From Rhinopithecus roxellana (taxonomy: Eukaryota; Chordata; Mammalia; Primates; Cercopithecidae), in NCBI RefSeq assembly GCF_007565055.1, contig NC_044559.1, positions 36,237,046-36,301,045 of the forward strand: 64,000 nt of DNA, read 5' to 3'. Positions 12,456-24,098 of this stretch are shown one piece after another. The notes beneath the pieces are model-generated. The model had not been told where the DNA came from, made no database searches, and saw nothing but the letters and a program-made list of their open reading frames with translations. Made by a program: the position numbers and the translations under genes. The stretch's first letter is position 1. Each line of letters starts with the position of its first letter.

Positions 12456-13867
12456 TATGCCACATGTTCTTCATCTATTCATTCCATCGGATGGACCCTT
12501 AGGTTGATGGGCCCTTAGGTTGATTCCATATCTTGGCTATTGAGACTAATGTTATAATGAACATGGAAATGCAGATATCTTTTTGACATGCTGATTTCAT
12601 ATTCTTTAGATATATACCCAATAGTGAAATTGCTGGGCCATATGGTAGTTTCTACTTTTAATTTTTTGAAGAAGCTTCATATTGTTTTCCATATTGGGTG
12701 TACTTAGTTACATTCCCACCAACAGGCTACGAGGATTCCCTTTTCTCCACATTCCTGCCAACACTTGTTCTCTTTTGTCTTTTTGATAGTAACGATTCTG
12801 ACAGATGTGAAATGATATATCATTTTGGTTTTAATTTGCATTTTTCTTCTGGTGAGTAACATTGAACATTTTTTCATATACCTGTTGGGCATTTGTATGT
12901 CTTCTTTTGAGAAATGTCCACTCATGTCCTTTGCCCATGTTTTAATTTGGTTATTTGTTTTCTTGCTGTTAAGTTGAATTCCTTATATATTTTGGATATT
13001 AACCCTTTAACAGATACATGATTTGCAAGTGTATCTTTCCATTTCATAGGTTATCTCTTCAGTTTGTTGATTGTCTCCTTGCTATGCAGAAGCTTTTTAG
13101 TTTGATGTAATATTATTTGTCTACTTTTGCTTTTGTTACCTGTGCTTTTGGCATCATATCCAATAAATCTTTACACAATGAATGTCATTAATTTTTCCAC
13201 TATGTTTTTTTCTAGTAGTTTTACCATTTCATGTCTTTAAGCCTTTAATCCATTTTGGTTGATTTTTATGTATGGTGTGAAATGAGGGTCTGATTTTATT
13301 CTTCTGTGGTTTTCCTAGAATCATTAATTGAAGAGACTTTCTTTTTCCTGTTGTGTGTTTAGGCATCTTCATCAAAAGTTAATTGACTATAAATGTGTGA
13401 ATCTATTTTCAGGCCTCCTGTCCTGTTCCACTGGTCTTGTGTTAGTACCATGCCTGTACAATGTTGTTTTCATTACTACAGTTTTATAGTAGATTTTGAA
13501 ATCAACTAATGGGAGGCCTCTGGATTTGTTCTTTTTGTTTAAGGTTGCCTTAGCTCTTTGGGGCTTTTTGTGGTTTCATACTGATTTTAGGATTTTTAAA
13601 AAAATTTTTTGAAGAATGTCATTGAGAGTGTGTGGTAGGGATTGCTGTTAATCTGTAGATCACTTTGGGTATTATGGACATTATAACAATATTAATTTTT
13701 CCAACCTGTGAATGTGAGATCTTTCCATTTATTTGTGTCTTTTTCAATTTATTTCATCAGTGTTTTATAGTTTTCATTGTACAGATCTTTCACCTCATTG
13801 GTTACATTTATTTATTTATTTCAGTGATTTTCAGTTTTTTTTAATGAGCAATAAAAGAAAATGTTTC

Positions 13868-14163
13868 GGCCAGGTGTGGTGGCTCCTGTAATCCCAGCAC
13901 TTTGGGAGGCCAAGACGGGTGGATCACGAGATCAAGAGCTCGAGACCATCCTGGCCAACATGGTGAAACCCCATCTCTACTAAAAATACAAAAATTAGCT
14001 GGGCGTAGTGGCGCGTGCCTGTAGTCCCAGCTATTTAGGAAGCTGAGGCAGGAGAATAGCTTGAACCTGGGCGGTGGGGGTTGCAGTGAGCTGAGATTGT
14101 ACCACTTCACTTCAGCCTGGCAACAGAGTGAGACTCCATCTCAAAAAAAAAAAAAAAAAAAAG
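13868..14163 (+). mobile_element. Alu (S-like), sense
   Basis: A full dimer runs from 'ggccaggtgtggtggctc' to an A tail at 14144-14162. A short flanking repeat (gtttc on both sides) is a possible TSD remnant. Confidence 0.95.
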
Positions 14164-15319
14164 TTTCAATAGTTAAGTATGACTGAAACTTGATTATATC
14201 TGCTTTTTATAAAAATATGCTGATATCTGTGTAGATAATGTAGTAGGGTTGGGATTAGGTACATGAATAGCAGCGGAGTTGTGGAGACTTCTTAGCAAGC
14301 TAAAGTGGTAGTAATTATGAGACATTGTGGAAATTTAGCTATACTGGCATTAGTGGGAAAATGTAAACTTGTTTGTTTGCTTTTTCAGTAAACTATTTTC
14401 AAGAATTAACAGGACTAGAACATGAGAAAAACATGTTTGAATGCTTCTATTCAGAATGCTTCTATTCTTTCTACATTAAAGCAAAGAGACATCTAGAAGT
14501 CGTCTCTGTAGACAGGTGAACAGTTACATTACTTAATTTCCTCTGAATCAGATTTGTGCTTAATTGCTGAGAGGGCACCATCAGGGAGGGAATTCAGACT
14601 AATGTTTGCATAGCGTGTTCAGTAGACTGGAGTATATTTTTCTGTGTTAGCAAGAATAATGAACTAATCTAGTGATTAAAAAAATTAAAGTAAGATACAA
14701 AGAACAAATACAGTTCAGTTTTATCACATTTATTTCATTTCTGCTGAATTTAGATAATACCAACAATTTGGGGTTGGCCACAATTTTTAAAAATTGATTT
14801 TTTTGTTACTTGTTTATTAGAATCAGAGAATAGCTTGGTCATTGTGGAATTTTGAAATGGTTGTATTTTAATACACAGCTACTCTGTTATTACAACCAGT
14901 GGCAGGGTTCAAAAGCCCTAACAACAATGAGTTTCTTTTATTATGGCATCTATAAGTATCAAAGTTTTCAAAAAGGTGGTTGTACTCCACCAACAAATGT
15001 AAACAAGTGAAACTTCAAACCTAGAGCAGTAATAGAGACTGGTGTTTGCCATATAAGCTGTTGAAGGGAATCTTCTGAAGACATCTACCATAACTTCTTA
15101 GAGAAAAAACACACCCTATGTCAGGTTCACAGTAAATAATAGCCCCCTCATGTATTAACTTTCTAACTGAATGCTTATGGAAAGGCAAGCTAGGAAATAA
15201 GCCCATGATCTGGTCATTTCTTGGTATGTGATAAAGTATAAAATGTACTCTTCTTGAGCATTTAATTTACTTTCGAGCCTCTTAGGATTCTTAAAAGTTT
15301 AAAACTAGATTGGACCAAC

Positions 15320-15627
15320 CTTTTTTTTTTTTTTTTTGAGATGGAGTCTTGCTCTGTCATTCCAGGCTGGAGTGTAGTGGCACAATCTTGGCTCATTGCA
15401 ACCTATGCCTCCTGAAGTCAAGCGATTCTTGTGCCTCAGCCTCCTGAGAAGCTGGGACTACAGATGTGAACCACCATGCCCGGCTATTTTTTTTTTTTTT
15501 GTATTTTTAGTAGAGACAGGTTTCACTGTGTTAACTAGGCTGCTCTTGAACTCCTGGCCTCAAGTGATCCTCCTGTCTTGACCTCCCAAAGTGCTGGGAT
15601 TACAGGAATGAGCCACTGCACCCGGCC
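15320..15627 (-). mobile_element. Alu, antisense
   Basis: A T run is followed by a full complementary dimer. Flanks 'tagattggaccaac' (15306-15319) and 'taggttgggtcaac' (15628-15641) form a 14-bp TSD with three changes. Confidence 0.95.
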
Positions 15628-16704
15628 TAGGTTGGGTCAACTTTAAAATTTATCTTATGGTTGAAATTACTATATTTCTAAATTTAAAAATATAGACATA
15701 ATCAAGTAAAGAATATATAGTCTTATTGGTAAATAATATCTTGGAGATAAAATCCTTGCTTATTTTTAAGTATTTTATTTTAGTTTTTAAAGTTGTAAGT
15801 GGGATATTTTTTTGGTTTCTTTTTCAGATAGTTCATTGTTAGCATATAGAAATGCTACTGATTTTTGTATGTTTATTCATATCCTGCAACTTTACTGAAT
15901 TTGTTTATTTATTTATTTATTTTTACAGTTTTTTGGTAGAGCCTTTAGGGTTTTCTACATATAACATCATGTGATCTGCAAACAGAGGCAACACTTCTTT
16001 CCAATTTGGATGTCTTTTATTTCTTTCTTTTGTCTAATTCCTCTGGCTAGGGCTTCTTGTACTATGTTGAATAGAAGTGGTGGGAATGAGCATCCTTGTC
16101 TTGTTCTTAACATTAGAGGAAAAGCCTTCAACTTTTCACCACTGTAGTGTTGGATGTGGACTTGTCATATATGGCCTTTATTATGTTGAAGTACCTTCCT
16201 TTGATACCTAATTTGCTGAGAGTTTTTATCATGAAAAGATGTTGAATTCTATCAAATGCTTTTTCTGTATCTATTGAGATGATCATAGAATTTTTGTTCT
16301 TCATTGTGTTAATGTGGTATATCACATTATTTGATTTTTTTGCATGTTAACCCCTCATTGCTTCCTTGGGATAAATCCCATTTTATCACAGTGAGTGATT
16401 CTTTTACTGTAATCTTGATTTTTATTTGCTAGTATTTTGTTGAAGATTTTTCCTTCTATATTTATCAGGAATATTGGCCTTCATTTTTCTTTTCTTATAG
16501 TGTCATTGTCTGGCTTTGGCATTAGGGTAATGCTGGCCTTGAGAAATGAGTTTGGAAGTGTTCCCTTCTCTTCTATTTTATGGAAAAGTTTGAAAAGGAT
16601 TGTTGTCAATTCTTCTTTAGATATTTGGTAGAATTCATTAGTGAAGCTCATTTTTTCATGGGCTTTTTTTGTTGTGAGGTTTTTGATTAGTGATTCTAAA
16701 ACTT

Positions 16705-18858
16705 TTGATTAGTGATTCAATCTTATAGTTGTAATGCTCTTTTAAGCTGATAACATCTTAACTTATATCACATAAAATAACTACACTTTTATGCCAACTC
16801 TGCCCCTCACATTTTATGTTTTTGATGTCATGATTTATATATTTTATTGTATATTCCTTAGCAAATTATTATAGCTATTATTTTTAACACTTTTGTCTAT
16901 TAACCTTTATACTATGGATAATAGTGATTCATACACCACCATTACAGTATTAGAATATTTTGAATTGTGTCCTTACTTTTAATAGTGAGTTTTATATGTT
17001 CATATATTTTAGTCTCTTTGATAGCTGATAGGACTTTGCCTATTTTTTTTCAATGTGACAGATGTTGCCTTCTAATTGACAGTTTTAGACAATTTGTATT
17101 TAATGTAATTATCAATATGCTTGGGTTTAATCATGCTGTTTTGCTTTTGCCCTCTAATTATTCTGTTTCTTCTTTCTCTTACGATTTCATTTTTTGAATG
17201 TAATTTTTGATATGTTTAAACTTAGCTCTACTATTTTATTATTCAGTTCTTTGTGTTTCCTGTTTTTTTATTCTTGTTTCCTTTTTCCTGTATTCATTTG
17301 GATTATTTGAACATTTTTTAGTATTCCATTTTAATCTTTTTTTCATATTAAACATCTTTATTGACAAATTTTTTTTTCTTTTTTATTATACTTTAAGTTC
17401 TAGGGTACATGTGCACAACGTGCAGGTTTGTTACATATGTATACATGTGCCTTGTTGGTGTGCTGCACCCATTAACTCGTCATTTACATTAGGTATATCT
17501 CCTAATGCTATCCCTCCCCCGTCCCTTCACCCAACAACAGGCCCCAGTGTGTGATGTTCTTCTTCCTGTGTCCAGGTGTTCTCATTGTTCACTTCCCACC
17601 TATGAGTGAGAACATGCGGTGTTTGCTTTTCTGTTCTTGCAATAGTTTGCCGAGAATGATGGTTTCCAGCTTCATCCATGTCCCTACAAAAGACATGAAC
17701 TCATCGTTTTTTATGGCTGCATTGTATTCCATGGTGTATATGTGCCACATTTTCTTAATCCAGTCTGTCATTGATGGACATTTGGGTTGGTCTTAATGTT
17801 ATATTTACTATTATCTCTTTGTAATTTTTAAGTGATTGCTCCATAAATTAAAAAGTAATACTTTTTAGATTGTACTAAGAATCAATATTTTGTCACATGG
17901 TTTGGAATGCAGAAACCTTACCACATTACAGGTACCTTTACCTTCTCCTTTCATATGCTACCATTTCTTATATATTTCTTCTACAAACATTGAAAATCCC
18001 ATAAGGCCATGTTAATATTTTTGCTTTCAACCATCACGCATACTTTAAAGAACTCAAAAAGGGAAGAACAGTGTATTGCATTTACCCAGAAATTTACCAT
18101 ATCTATTGTTATTTCCTCATTCCAAGTTGCCTTCTGCCTCATATCCCTTCTATCTGAAGAGCCTCATTTAGCATTTCTTTTAGAGCAGCTACACTGACTG
18201 TATAGATTATCTTAGTTTTTCTGCATCTGAGAATGCCTTTATGTCACACTTATCCATGTAGGATATTTCTGTTGCAGATAGAATTCTGAGTTATAGTTAT
18301 TAGCACTTCAAAAATGTTGGGCCACTTCTTTCTGGCCTTTATGATTTCTTATGATAAAACCATAGTCATTTAAATTGTTGTTCCCTTATATAATTTGTTA
18401 TTTTTCTGTAGCAGCTTCCAAGATAATTTCTTCATTTTTATTTTTCAACAGTTTAATTATTGTATGCTTGGTGTGGATTTTTAAAAAAATACCTTGTTTG
18501 TGGTTTGCTCAGGTTCCTGAATCTGTAGGACTATTATTAACTACATCTTTTTTTTTTTAAATGGTTGCTGTATTATTTACAATATACATCTTTAGCTTAT
18601 CAGATTCTACCTTTAATTATGTTATACAACTTCATATATAGTGTCAGAACCTTAAAATAGTATACCTTATTTTTAAAATTATTTCTCTTGAGCTAATATC
18701 ATATCTATATATGTTATAAACAACACAATTAATTGTTGTTTGTTTTTAACAGTAAATTATCATTTTGGAGACATAAAAATGAGAAATGATTTATATTTAT
18801 CCAAATATTAACTTTCTCCTATTCTCTTTATTCATCTGTATAAATCCAAATTTTGTAT
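16705..18858 (-). mobile_element. Old L1M, antisense, split by an L1PA fragment
   Basis: Reversed L1M sequence ('aagctgataacatcttaact', 'ccaccattacagtattag') runs to about 17378 and continues from 17794. The following several hundred bases to about 18858 are very AT-rich and fit the 5' part of an old L1M, with weaker support. Confidence 0.55.
17379..17793 (-). mobile_element. 5'-truncated L1PA 3' end, antisense
   Basis: The + strand shows a short T-rich tail, then the reversed L1PA 3' UTR and the end of ORF2, stopping at 'gatggacatttgggttggt'. It is about 415 bp long. No clear TSD was found. Confidence 0.85.
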
Positions 18859-18877
18859 AATAGCAGGTATAATTTTC

Positions 18878-19674
18878 TTTTCTTTAATTATACATTAAGT
18901 TCTAGGGTACATGTGCACAATGTGCAGGTTTGTTACATTGTATACATGAGCCACGTTGGTTTGCTGCACCCATCAACTCATCATTTACATTAGGTATTTC
19001 TCCTAATGCTATCCCTCCTCCAGCCCCTCACACCCGATAAGCCCCAGTGTGTGATGTTCCCTATCCTGTGTGATGTTCCCTATCCTGTGTCCATGTGTTC
19101 TCGTTGTTTAACTCCCACCTATGAGTGAAAACATGCGGTATTTGGTTTTCTGTCCTTGTGATAGTTTGTTGAGAATGATGGTTTACAGCTTCATCCATGT
19201 CCCTGCAAAGGACACGAACTCATCCTTTTTTATGGCTGCCTAGTATTCCATGGTGTATATGTGCCACATTTTCTTAATCCAGTCGATCATTGATGGACAT
19301 TTGGGTTGGTTCCAAGTCTTTGCTATTTTGAATAGTGCCACAGTAAACATACGTGTGCATGTGTCTTTATAGTAGCATGATTTATAATCCTTTGGTTATA
19401 TACCCAGTAATGGGATTGCTGGGTCAAATGGTATTTCTAGTTCTAGATCCTTGAGGAATCACCACACTGTCTTCCATAATGGTTGAACTAATTTACAATC
19501 CCACCAACAGTGTGAAAGCATTCCTATTTCTCCACATCCTCTCCAGCATCTGTTGTTTCCTGACTTTTTAATGATCGCCATTCTAACTGGCATAAGATGG
19601 TATCTCATTGTGGTTTTGATTTGCATTTCTCTGATGACCAGTGAGGATGAGCATTTTTTCATATGTCTGTTGGC
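18878..19674 (-). mobile_element. 5'-truncated L1PA insertion with 19-bp TSD, antisense
   Basis: A 797-bp L1PA 3' fragment is flanked by perfect copies of aatagcaggtataattttc at 18859-18877 and 19675-19693. It is a clean retrotransposition into old L1M sequence. The tail is short and interrupted. A 19-bp internal tandem duplication lies at 19049-19086. Confidence 0.93.
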
Positions 19675-19693
19675 AATAGCAGGTATAATTTTC

Positions 19694-21045
19694 ATTCAGT
19701 CCAAGGAATTTTGTTGTCATCTCTTGTAGGGCAAGTCTCTGATTTTTTATTTTTTCTTTTATTCTGAAAATTTTTGTTTCACTTTCATTTTTGAAAAAAA
19801 CATTTGCTGAGTGCAGAATTCTATTTTGATAGTTTTCCTTTGTTTTTAACATAGAATTATCTGTTGGCATTTCCTTCCCATGCCCCCCCTAACCCGACAT
19901 TTTACTAGCTTAAAAATATGACTCCACTGTCCTCTGACTTGCAAGTAGTTTCTGATGAAAAGTCAGCTGTCATTCTTATCTTCGTTCTTCTGCTTTTTTG
20001 TCTTCATCACTTCATGAAATTCTTAGTGTGAGTTTCTTTATATTTCCCACCTGCCCCCCACCCCCCGATCTTGTGTGTATTTCTTTGAGTTTCTTGGTTT
20101 TGTGGAATTATAGATTTTGTTAAATTTTGGAAATTATTTCTTCAAATAATATTTCTGTCCACCACATCACCATCACTTATCTCAAACTCTTATCACTCTA
20201 GATTAGGCTGCTTGATATTATTATACAGGTTTTCAATCTTTTTTGTTTATGTGCTTCATTTTGGATAGTTTCTATTTCTATATAAGTTCACTATTCTATA
20301 ATCTCTAATCTTGTGCTAATTCTGTTAAATGTATTTTTCATTTGAGGCATTCATTTATAGGCGTTCTATTTCATTTATAGGCATTCTATTTTAGTTTCTA
20401 AAAAATTTTCTATTACTCTGTATCATATTCATGTTTTCTGCAACATTATTAAACATATTTGAGTGTATTTCTAATCATTTTTTAAAACATTCTGTTCTGC
20501 CACTTCTATCTTTTGTTTTATTTCTGGATCTCTTTCTATTGAATGGTTTTCTTTTTGTTATGAATTATATTTTCTTTGCTTTCTATAATTGTTAATTTTT
20601 TTCATGCATTTTAGACATGCATATTTTAAACTTGTTGGCTATTAGATTTTGTTGTATTCTTTTAAGGAGTGTTGGACTTTTTACTGACACGCAGTTAAGC
20701 TGCCTTTTACCAGTTTGAACATTCTGGGAGTTTGCTTCTTAGTCTTGTTAGAGTGGATCCAGAGCAACTTTCAGTTTATTGCTGATTTATTTTGCTACTA
20801 CAGCCCTTCTCAGGACTCTTACCTAATGCCTCCTGTAGTATGAGGTCATTTTTCTATTGTTGCTTGGAGCGCAAACTGTTCCCAGTGCTGTGTAAGACTC
20901 AAGAGTTGTTTACTAGTTTTTTCTTGGTCCTTTGCGTAGGCTTAAGTAGTTTTTCCCCTTTTGCACTTGCAGATCAGTACTCAGCTAAAGACATTTGAGA
21001 CTTTTCTGCAGATCTCTTGAGTTTTCTCTGTGAGTGAGCTGATTG
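19694..21045 (-). mobile_element. Old L1M 5' region, antisense
   Basis: T-rich sequence with reversed L1M 5' UTR/ORF1-region features continues from the target of the L1PA insertion. It is diverged and the right boundary is uncertain. Confidence 0.45.
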
Positions 21046-21054
21046 GATTTCTTT

Positions 21055-21094
21055 TTTTTTTTTTTATGATTATACTTTAAGTTCTAAGGTACAT
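21055..21094 (-). mobile_element. Very short (about 40 bp) L1 3'-end insertion
   Basis: A T run is followed by 'tatactttaagttctaaggt', the reversed terminal bases of an L1 3' UTR. It is flanked by gatttcttt at 21046-21054 and 21095-21103. Confidence 0.75.
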
Positions 21095-21170
21095 GATTTC
21101 TTTAAACTCTAATCTTTGTTTTCTCAAGTTAGTGAGATCACCACTCTATTTGGGATCTCACTGAGTTTCT

Positions 21171-22342
21171 GTTCACCTTACAGGTAATCAGGGTAATTCA
21201 TTATGAAATATAGTATTTCACTTAAAATACTATAAAAGCAAAAACTACTGTAAAAGTAAAAAGTAAAAATGACTCAGATATACCAAGAGTTCTTCATTAG
21301 GCCATGGTGGAGTAATTTGGAAAGCATTTCCTGCCATAAACAGCTCAAAAACCAGAAAAAATATATGAAAAATGCTTCACAGATGTTGAATAACAAGCAG
21401 AAGTAAAATATTTATTTATTCCTCTTTAAAGAAGAGAAATATTTATTTCACACTGAAAAGTTTATTTATTTCTCTTTACTTCCCCCATCTTGTGTCATGG
21501 CCAGGGTATTGCCTACAAGCAGTATGCTCTGGCAATCATAGAGCCTACATTGTTTCTGTTTCTTTTAGAGTCGTAGTCCTATGCTGTCACAGGATAACAG
21601 TCTTATGCTGCTTGGTATCCAGTATCCGTAAAGCATTTTTTATTTTTATTTTTATTTTTATTTTTCTGGTTTTTGAGTTGTTTGTGGCAGGAAGTGCTTT
21701 CCAAATTACCCCATCATGGCCTAATGAAGAACTCTTGGTATATCTGAGTCACTTTTGCTTTTTACTTTTGCAGTATTATCCTTAGTGCATGTATTCATGC
21801 ATCTGTTTTCACCACTGTCTTTTCTCGTTAATGACCTACTTTTGAACCAGTGATTTACTTTTTTATAAATTGAGAATATGACAAAGCACACTACCAAACT
21901 GAAAAAATATTCATGCATATTCAAATAACAACAGAGGATAAGAAAATACTTTTTCTGAGGTGATCTGTATTTTGTTACCTTGCATGTTTATTGAGACCAG
22001 CTGGTTCCTTAGAGTATATACACATTTCCAAATGCAAAACATAAGAATATGAGAATGTGAATCAAATTAATCTTACTTTTAAAATTTGTTTCCTGTATGG
22101 GAACACAATTGTTTCCTTAATTTTTCATCTGAAACTACTATACCACTTATGAATTCCTTGCCTGAACTGCTAGTGACTGAACCTAGAGAAACATTGAGGT
22201 AGTACTTAAGAATGCACATTTTGGTAGTAGACCTGTATCTTGGCTCTTACAATTCCAAAAGTTTTTAAAAAAATGTTTGCCAAGTAGTTAAGTGAAATAC
22301 TGTATTTCATAATGAATTATGCTGATTACTAGTAGGGTGAAC
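21171..22342. repeat. Long interrupted inverted repeat
   Basis: Two nested arm pairs are seen. The outer pair is 21171-21225 against 22288-22342 (55 bp each, 49 matching). The inner pair is 21247-21400 against 21608-21774, including a 34-bp perfect match around 21272-21305 and 21719-21752. The right side carries 513 bp (21775-22287) between its two arm pieces, while the left side carries only 21 bp (21226-21246). The loop of the inner pair is about 207 bp. The sequence is not L1 or Alu as far as I can tell. Confidence 0.9.
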
Positions 22343-22345
22343 ATT

Positions 22346-23866
22346 ATATTTTTAAAATAAGCTTTTTGTTTTGAGATAAATGTAGTTACAGGTATATAAT
22401 TGTAAGAAATAATAAGAGAGTGATTCTGTATACCCTTACACAGTTTTCTCTCATGGTAACATCTTGCACAAATGTGTAACATTTTAAGTCTAGATACTGA
22501 CGTGGATATAATCCTATGATTTTACTCAGATATTCCCAGTTTTATTTGTATTCATTTGTGTGTGTGTGCGTGCATATTTCATTCTGTGCAGTTTTATCAC
22601 ACCTGTTGTTTCATGTATCTGCCACCACAGTTAAGAAATAGAGTTCTTCACCCCAAAGATCCTTCTCATTGCCCCTTTAACCACACCTACCTCCTTTCTA
22701 CCTTGGCTCCTCACAACCACCAGTTTGTTCTCCATTTTTATCATTTTGTAATTCCAAGAATGTTTGATAAATGAATCATTTACATTTAAGGTAATTTGAT
22801 ATGTTAGTGACTACGTCTGCTATTTTATTATTTGTTTTCCGTTTGTTTCATTTTCTCGTGCCTCTTTTTCTCTTTACTTGCGTCCTGTGAGTTATGTGAA
22901 TAATTTTTAGGATTCCATTTTGATGCACTTATATAGTGTTCTTTATAGTATCTCTTTGTATAATTTTGGTAGTATCTTTTGTATAATTTTCCTAGTGGTT
23001 GGTCTGGGTATTAAAATACACATATTTGACTTATCACAGTCTACTGGCATCAATGATTTACCACCTCAGGCGAGATGTAGAAACCTTGCTTTCATTTACA
23101 TCACTTTACCTTTACTTTTCTCACTTTTAAATATCATTATCTTGAGTATCAGATGGTATTATAATTTTTTCCATCATATATTATTAATAAACATCCATGA
23201 GAAGGATAATCTATTGTTTTTACTCATATTTCTGCTCTATTTGTTGTTCTGACTTCTTTTCTGATGCTCCAGGCTTCCTTCCTTTATCTTTCTGTTTGAA
23301 GAAATTCCTTTAACCATTATTTAAGGAAAGACTACTAATGACAAATTCTTTTATTTTTTTTAAATTTAAGAATTTTTTTCCTTCTTAATTCCTGAAGGAT
23401 AGTTTCACTGGTGGTAGAATTCATACTTTACAGTTCTTTTTCTCTCCAGCATTTGAAAACAGTTATGTTACTTCTTTTGGGCCTCCATGGTTTCACATGA
23501 GAAGTCCACTATTATTAAAATTATTGTTTTCATAGCTAATTTGTCATTTCACTCTGGCTACTTTCAATATTTTTTTCCTTGTCTTTGGTTTTTAGAAGTT
23601 TAATTATGAGGTGTCTTGGCATGGATTTCTTTGGGTTTAACCTATTTAAGATTTACTTAGTTTCTTGAATCTGTAGGTTTATGTCTTACGAAATTTGGAA
23701 GTATTTGGCCATCATTTCTTTAAAACCTCTGTAAGCCCCCTTTCTTTTTCTTCTACTTCTGGGTTTATGGTGCTACAAATGTGGGATCATTTGTTATTGT
23801 CCTAAGGGTCTCTGAGACTCTGTTCACTTTTTCCCCCCAGTCTGTTTTCTCTATTTTTCATATTGG
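22346..23866 (-). mobile_element. L1ME-type sequence, antisense
   Basis: Sequence 22365-22780 matches a reversed L1ME 3' UTR ('aaccaccagtttgttctcca'). From 22780 to 23866 it resembles the reversed 5' part of an L1M, so two copies may abut. The coding content is decayed. Confidence 0.55.
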
Positions 23867-23878
23867 ATAAATTTTATT

Positions 23879-24086
23879 TATTTATTTAATTTATTTTTAT
23901 TTTTAATTTTTTGTTTATTTTTATAATTTTAACTTTTATTTTAAATTCAGGGGGGCGAATCTAAATGCGGGTTTGTTGCTGTATTGCATGATGCTGAGGT
24001 TTGGACTATGATTGATCCTGTCACACAGGTATTGAGCCTAGTACCCAATAGTTACTTTTTCACCCCTTGTCCCCCTCCCTCTCTTA
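23879..24086 (-). mobile_element. 208-bp L1 3' end, antisense, with 12-bp TSD
   Basis: The reversed 3' end of an L1PB/L1MA-like element follows a T/A-rich tail. Perfect flanking copies of ataaattttatt lie at 23867-23878 and 24087-24098. Confidence 0.8.
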
Positions 24087-24098
24087 ATAAATTTTATT

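Larger units (their letters stand above)
13821..15754. other. Non-L1 segment inserted in L1 (with two Alus), origin unknown
   Basis: About 1.3 kb of low-copy-looking DNA plus two Alus separate two collinear halves of one L1. At its left end, reading on the minus strand, there is a short A run ('cattaaaaaaaactg'). No coding frame of substance is visible. It could be a retrocopy of a 3' UTR or of a noncoding RNA in minus orientation, but no parent gene is recognised and the TSD is unclear. Confidence 0.5.
12131..16700 (-). mobile_element. L1, antisense, split by a Tigger element and by a 1.9-kb non-L1 segment
   Basis: Three blocks (about 12131-12198, 12458-13820 and 15755-16700) are collinear parts of one L1 ORF2 read on the minus strand. 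The sequence breaks after 'ggttacatttatttattt' and resumes at 'aagtattttattttag', the next part of ORF2. The frame has many stops. Confidence 0.8.
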
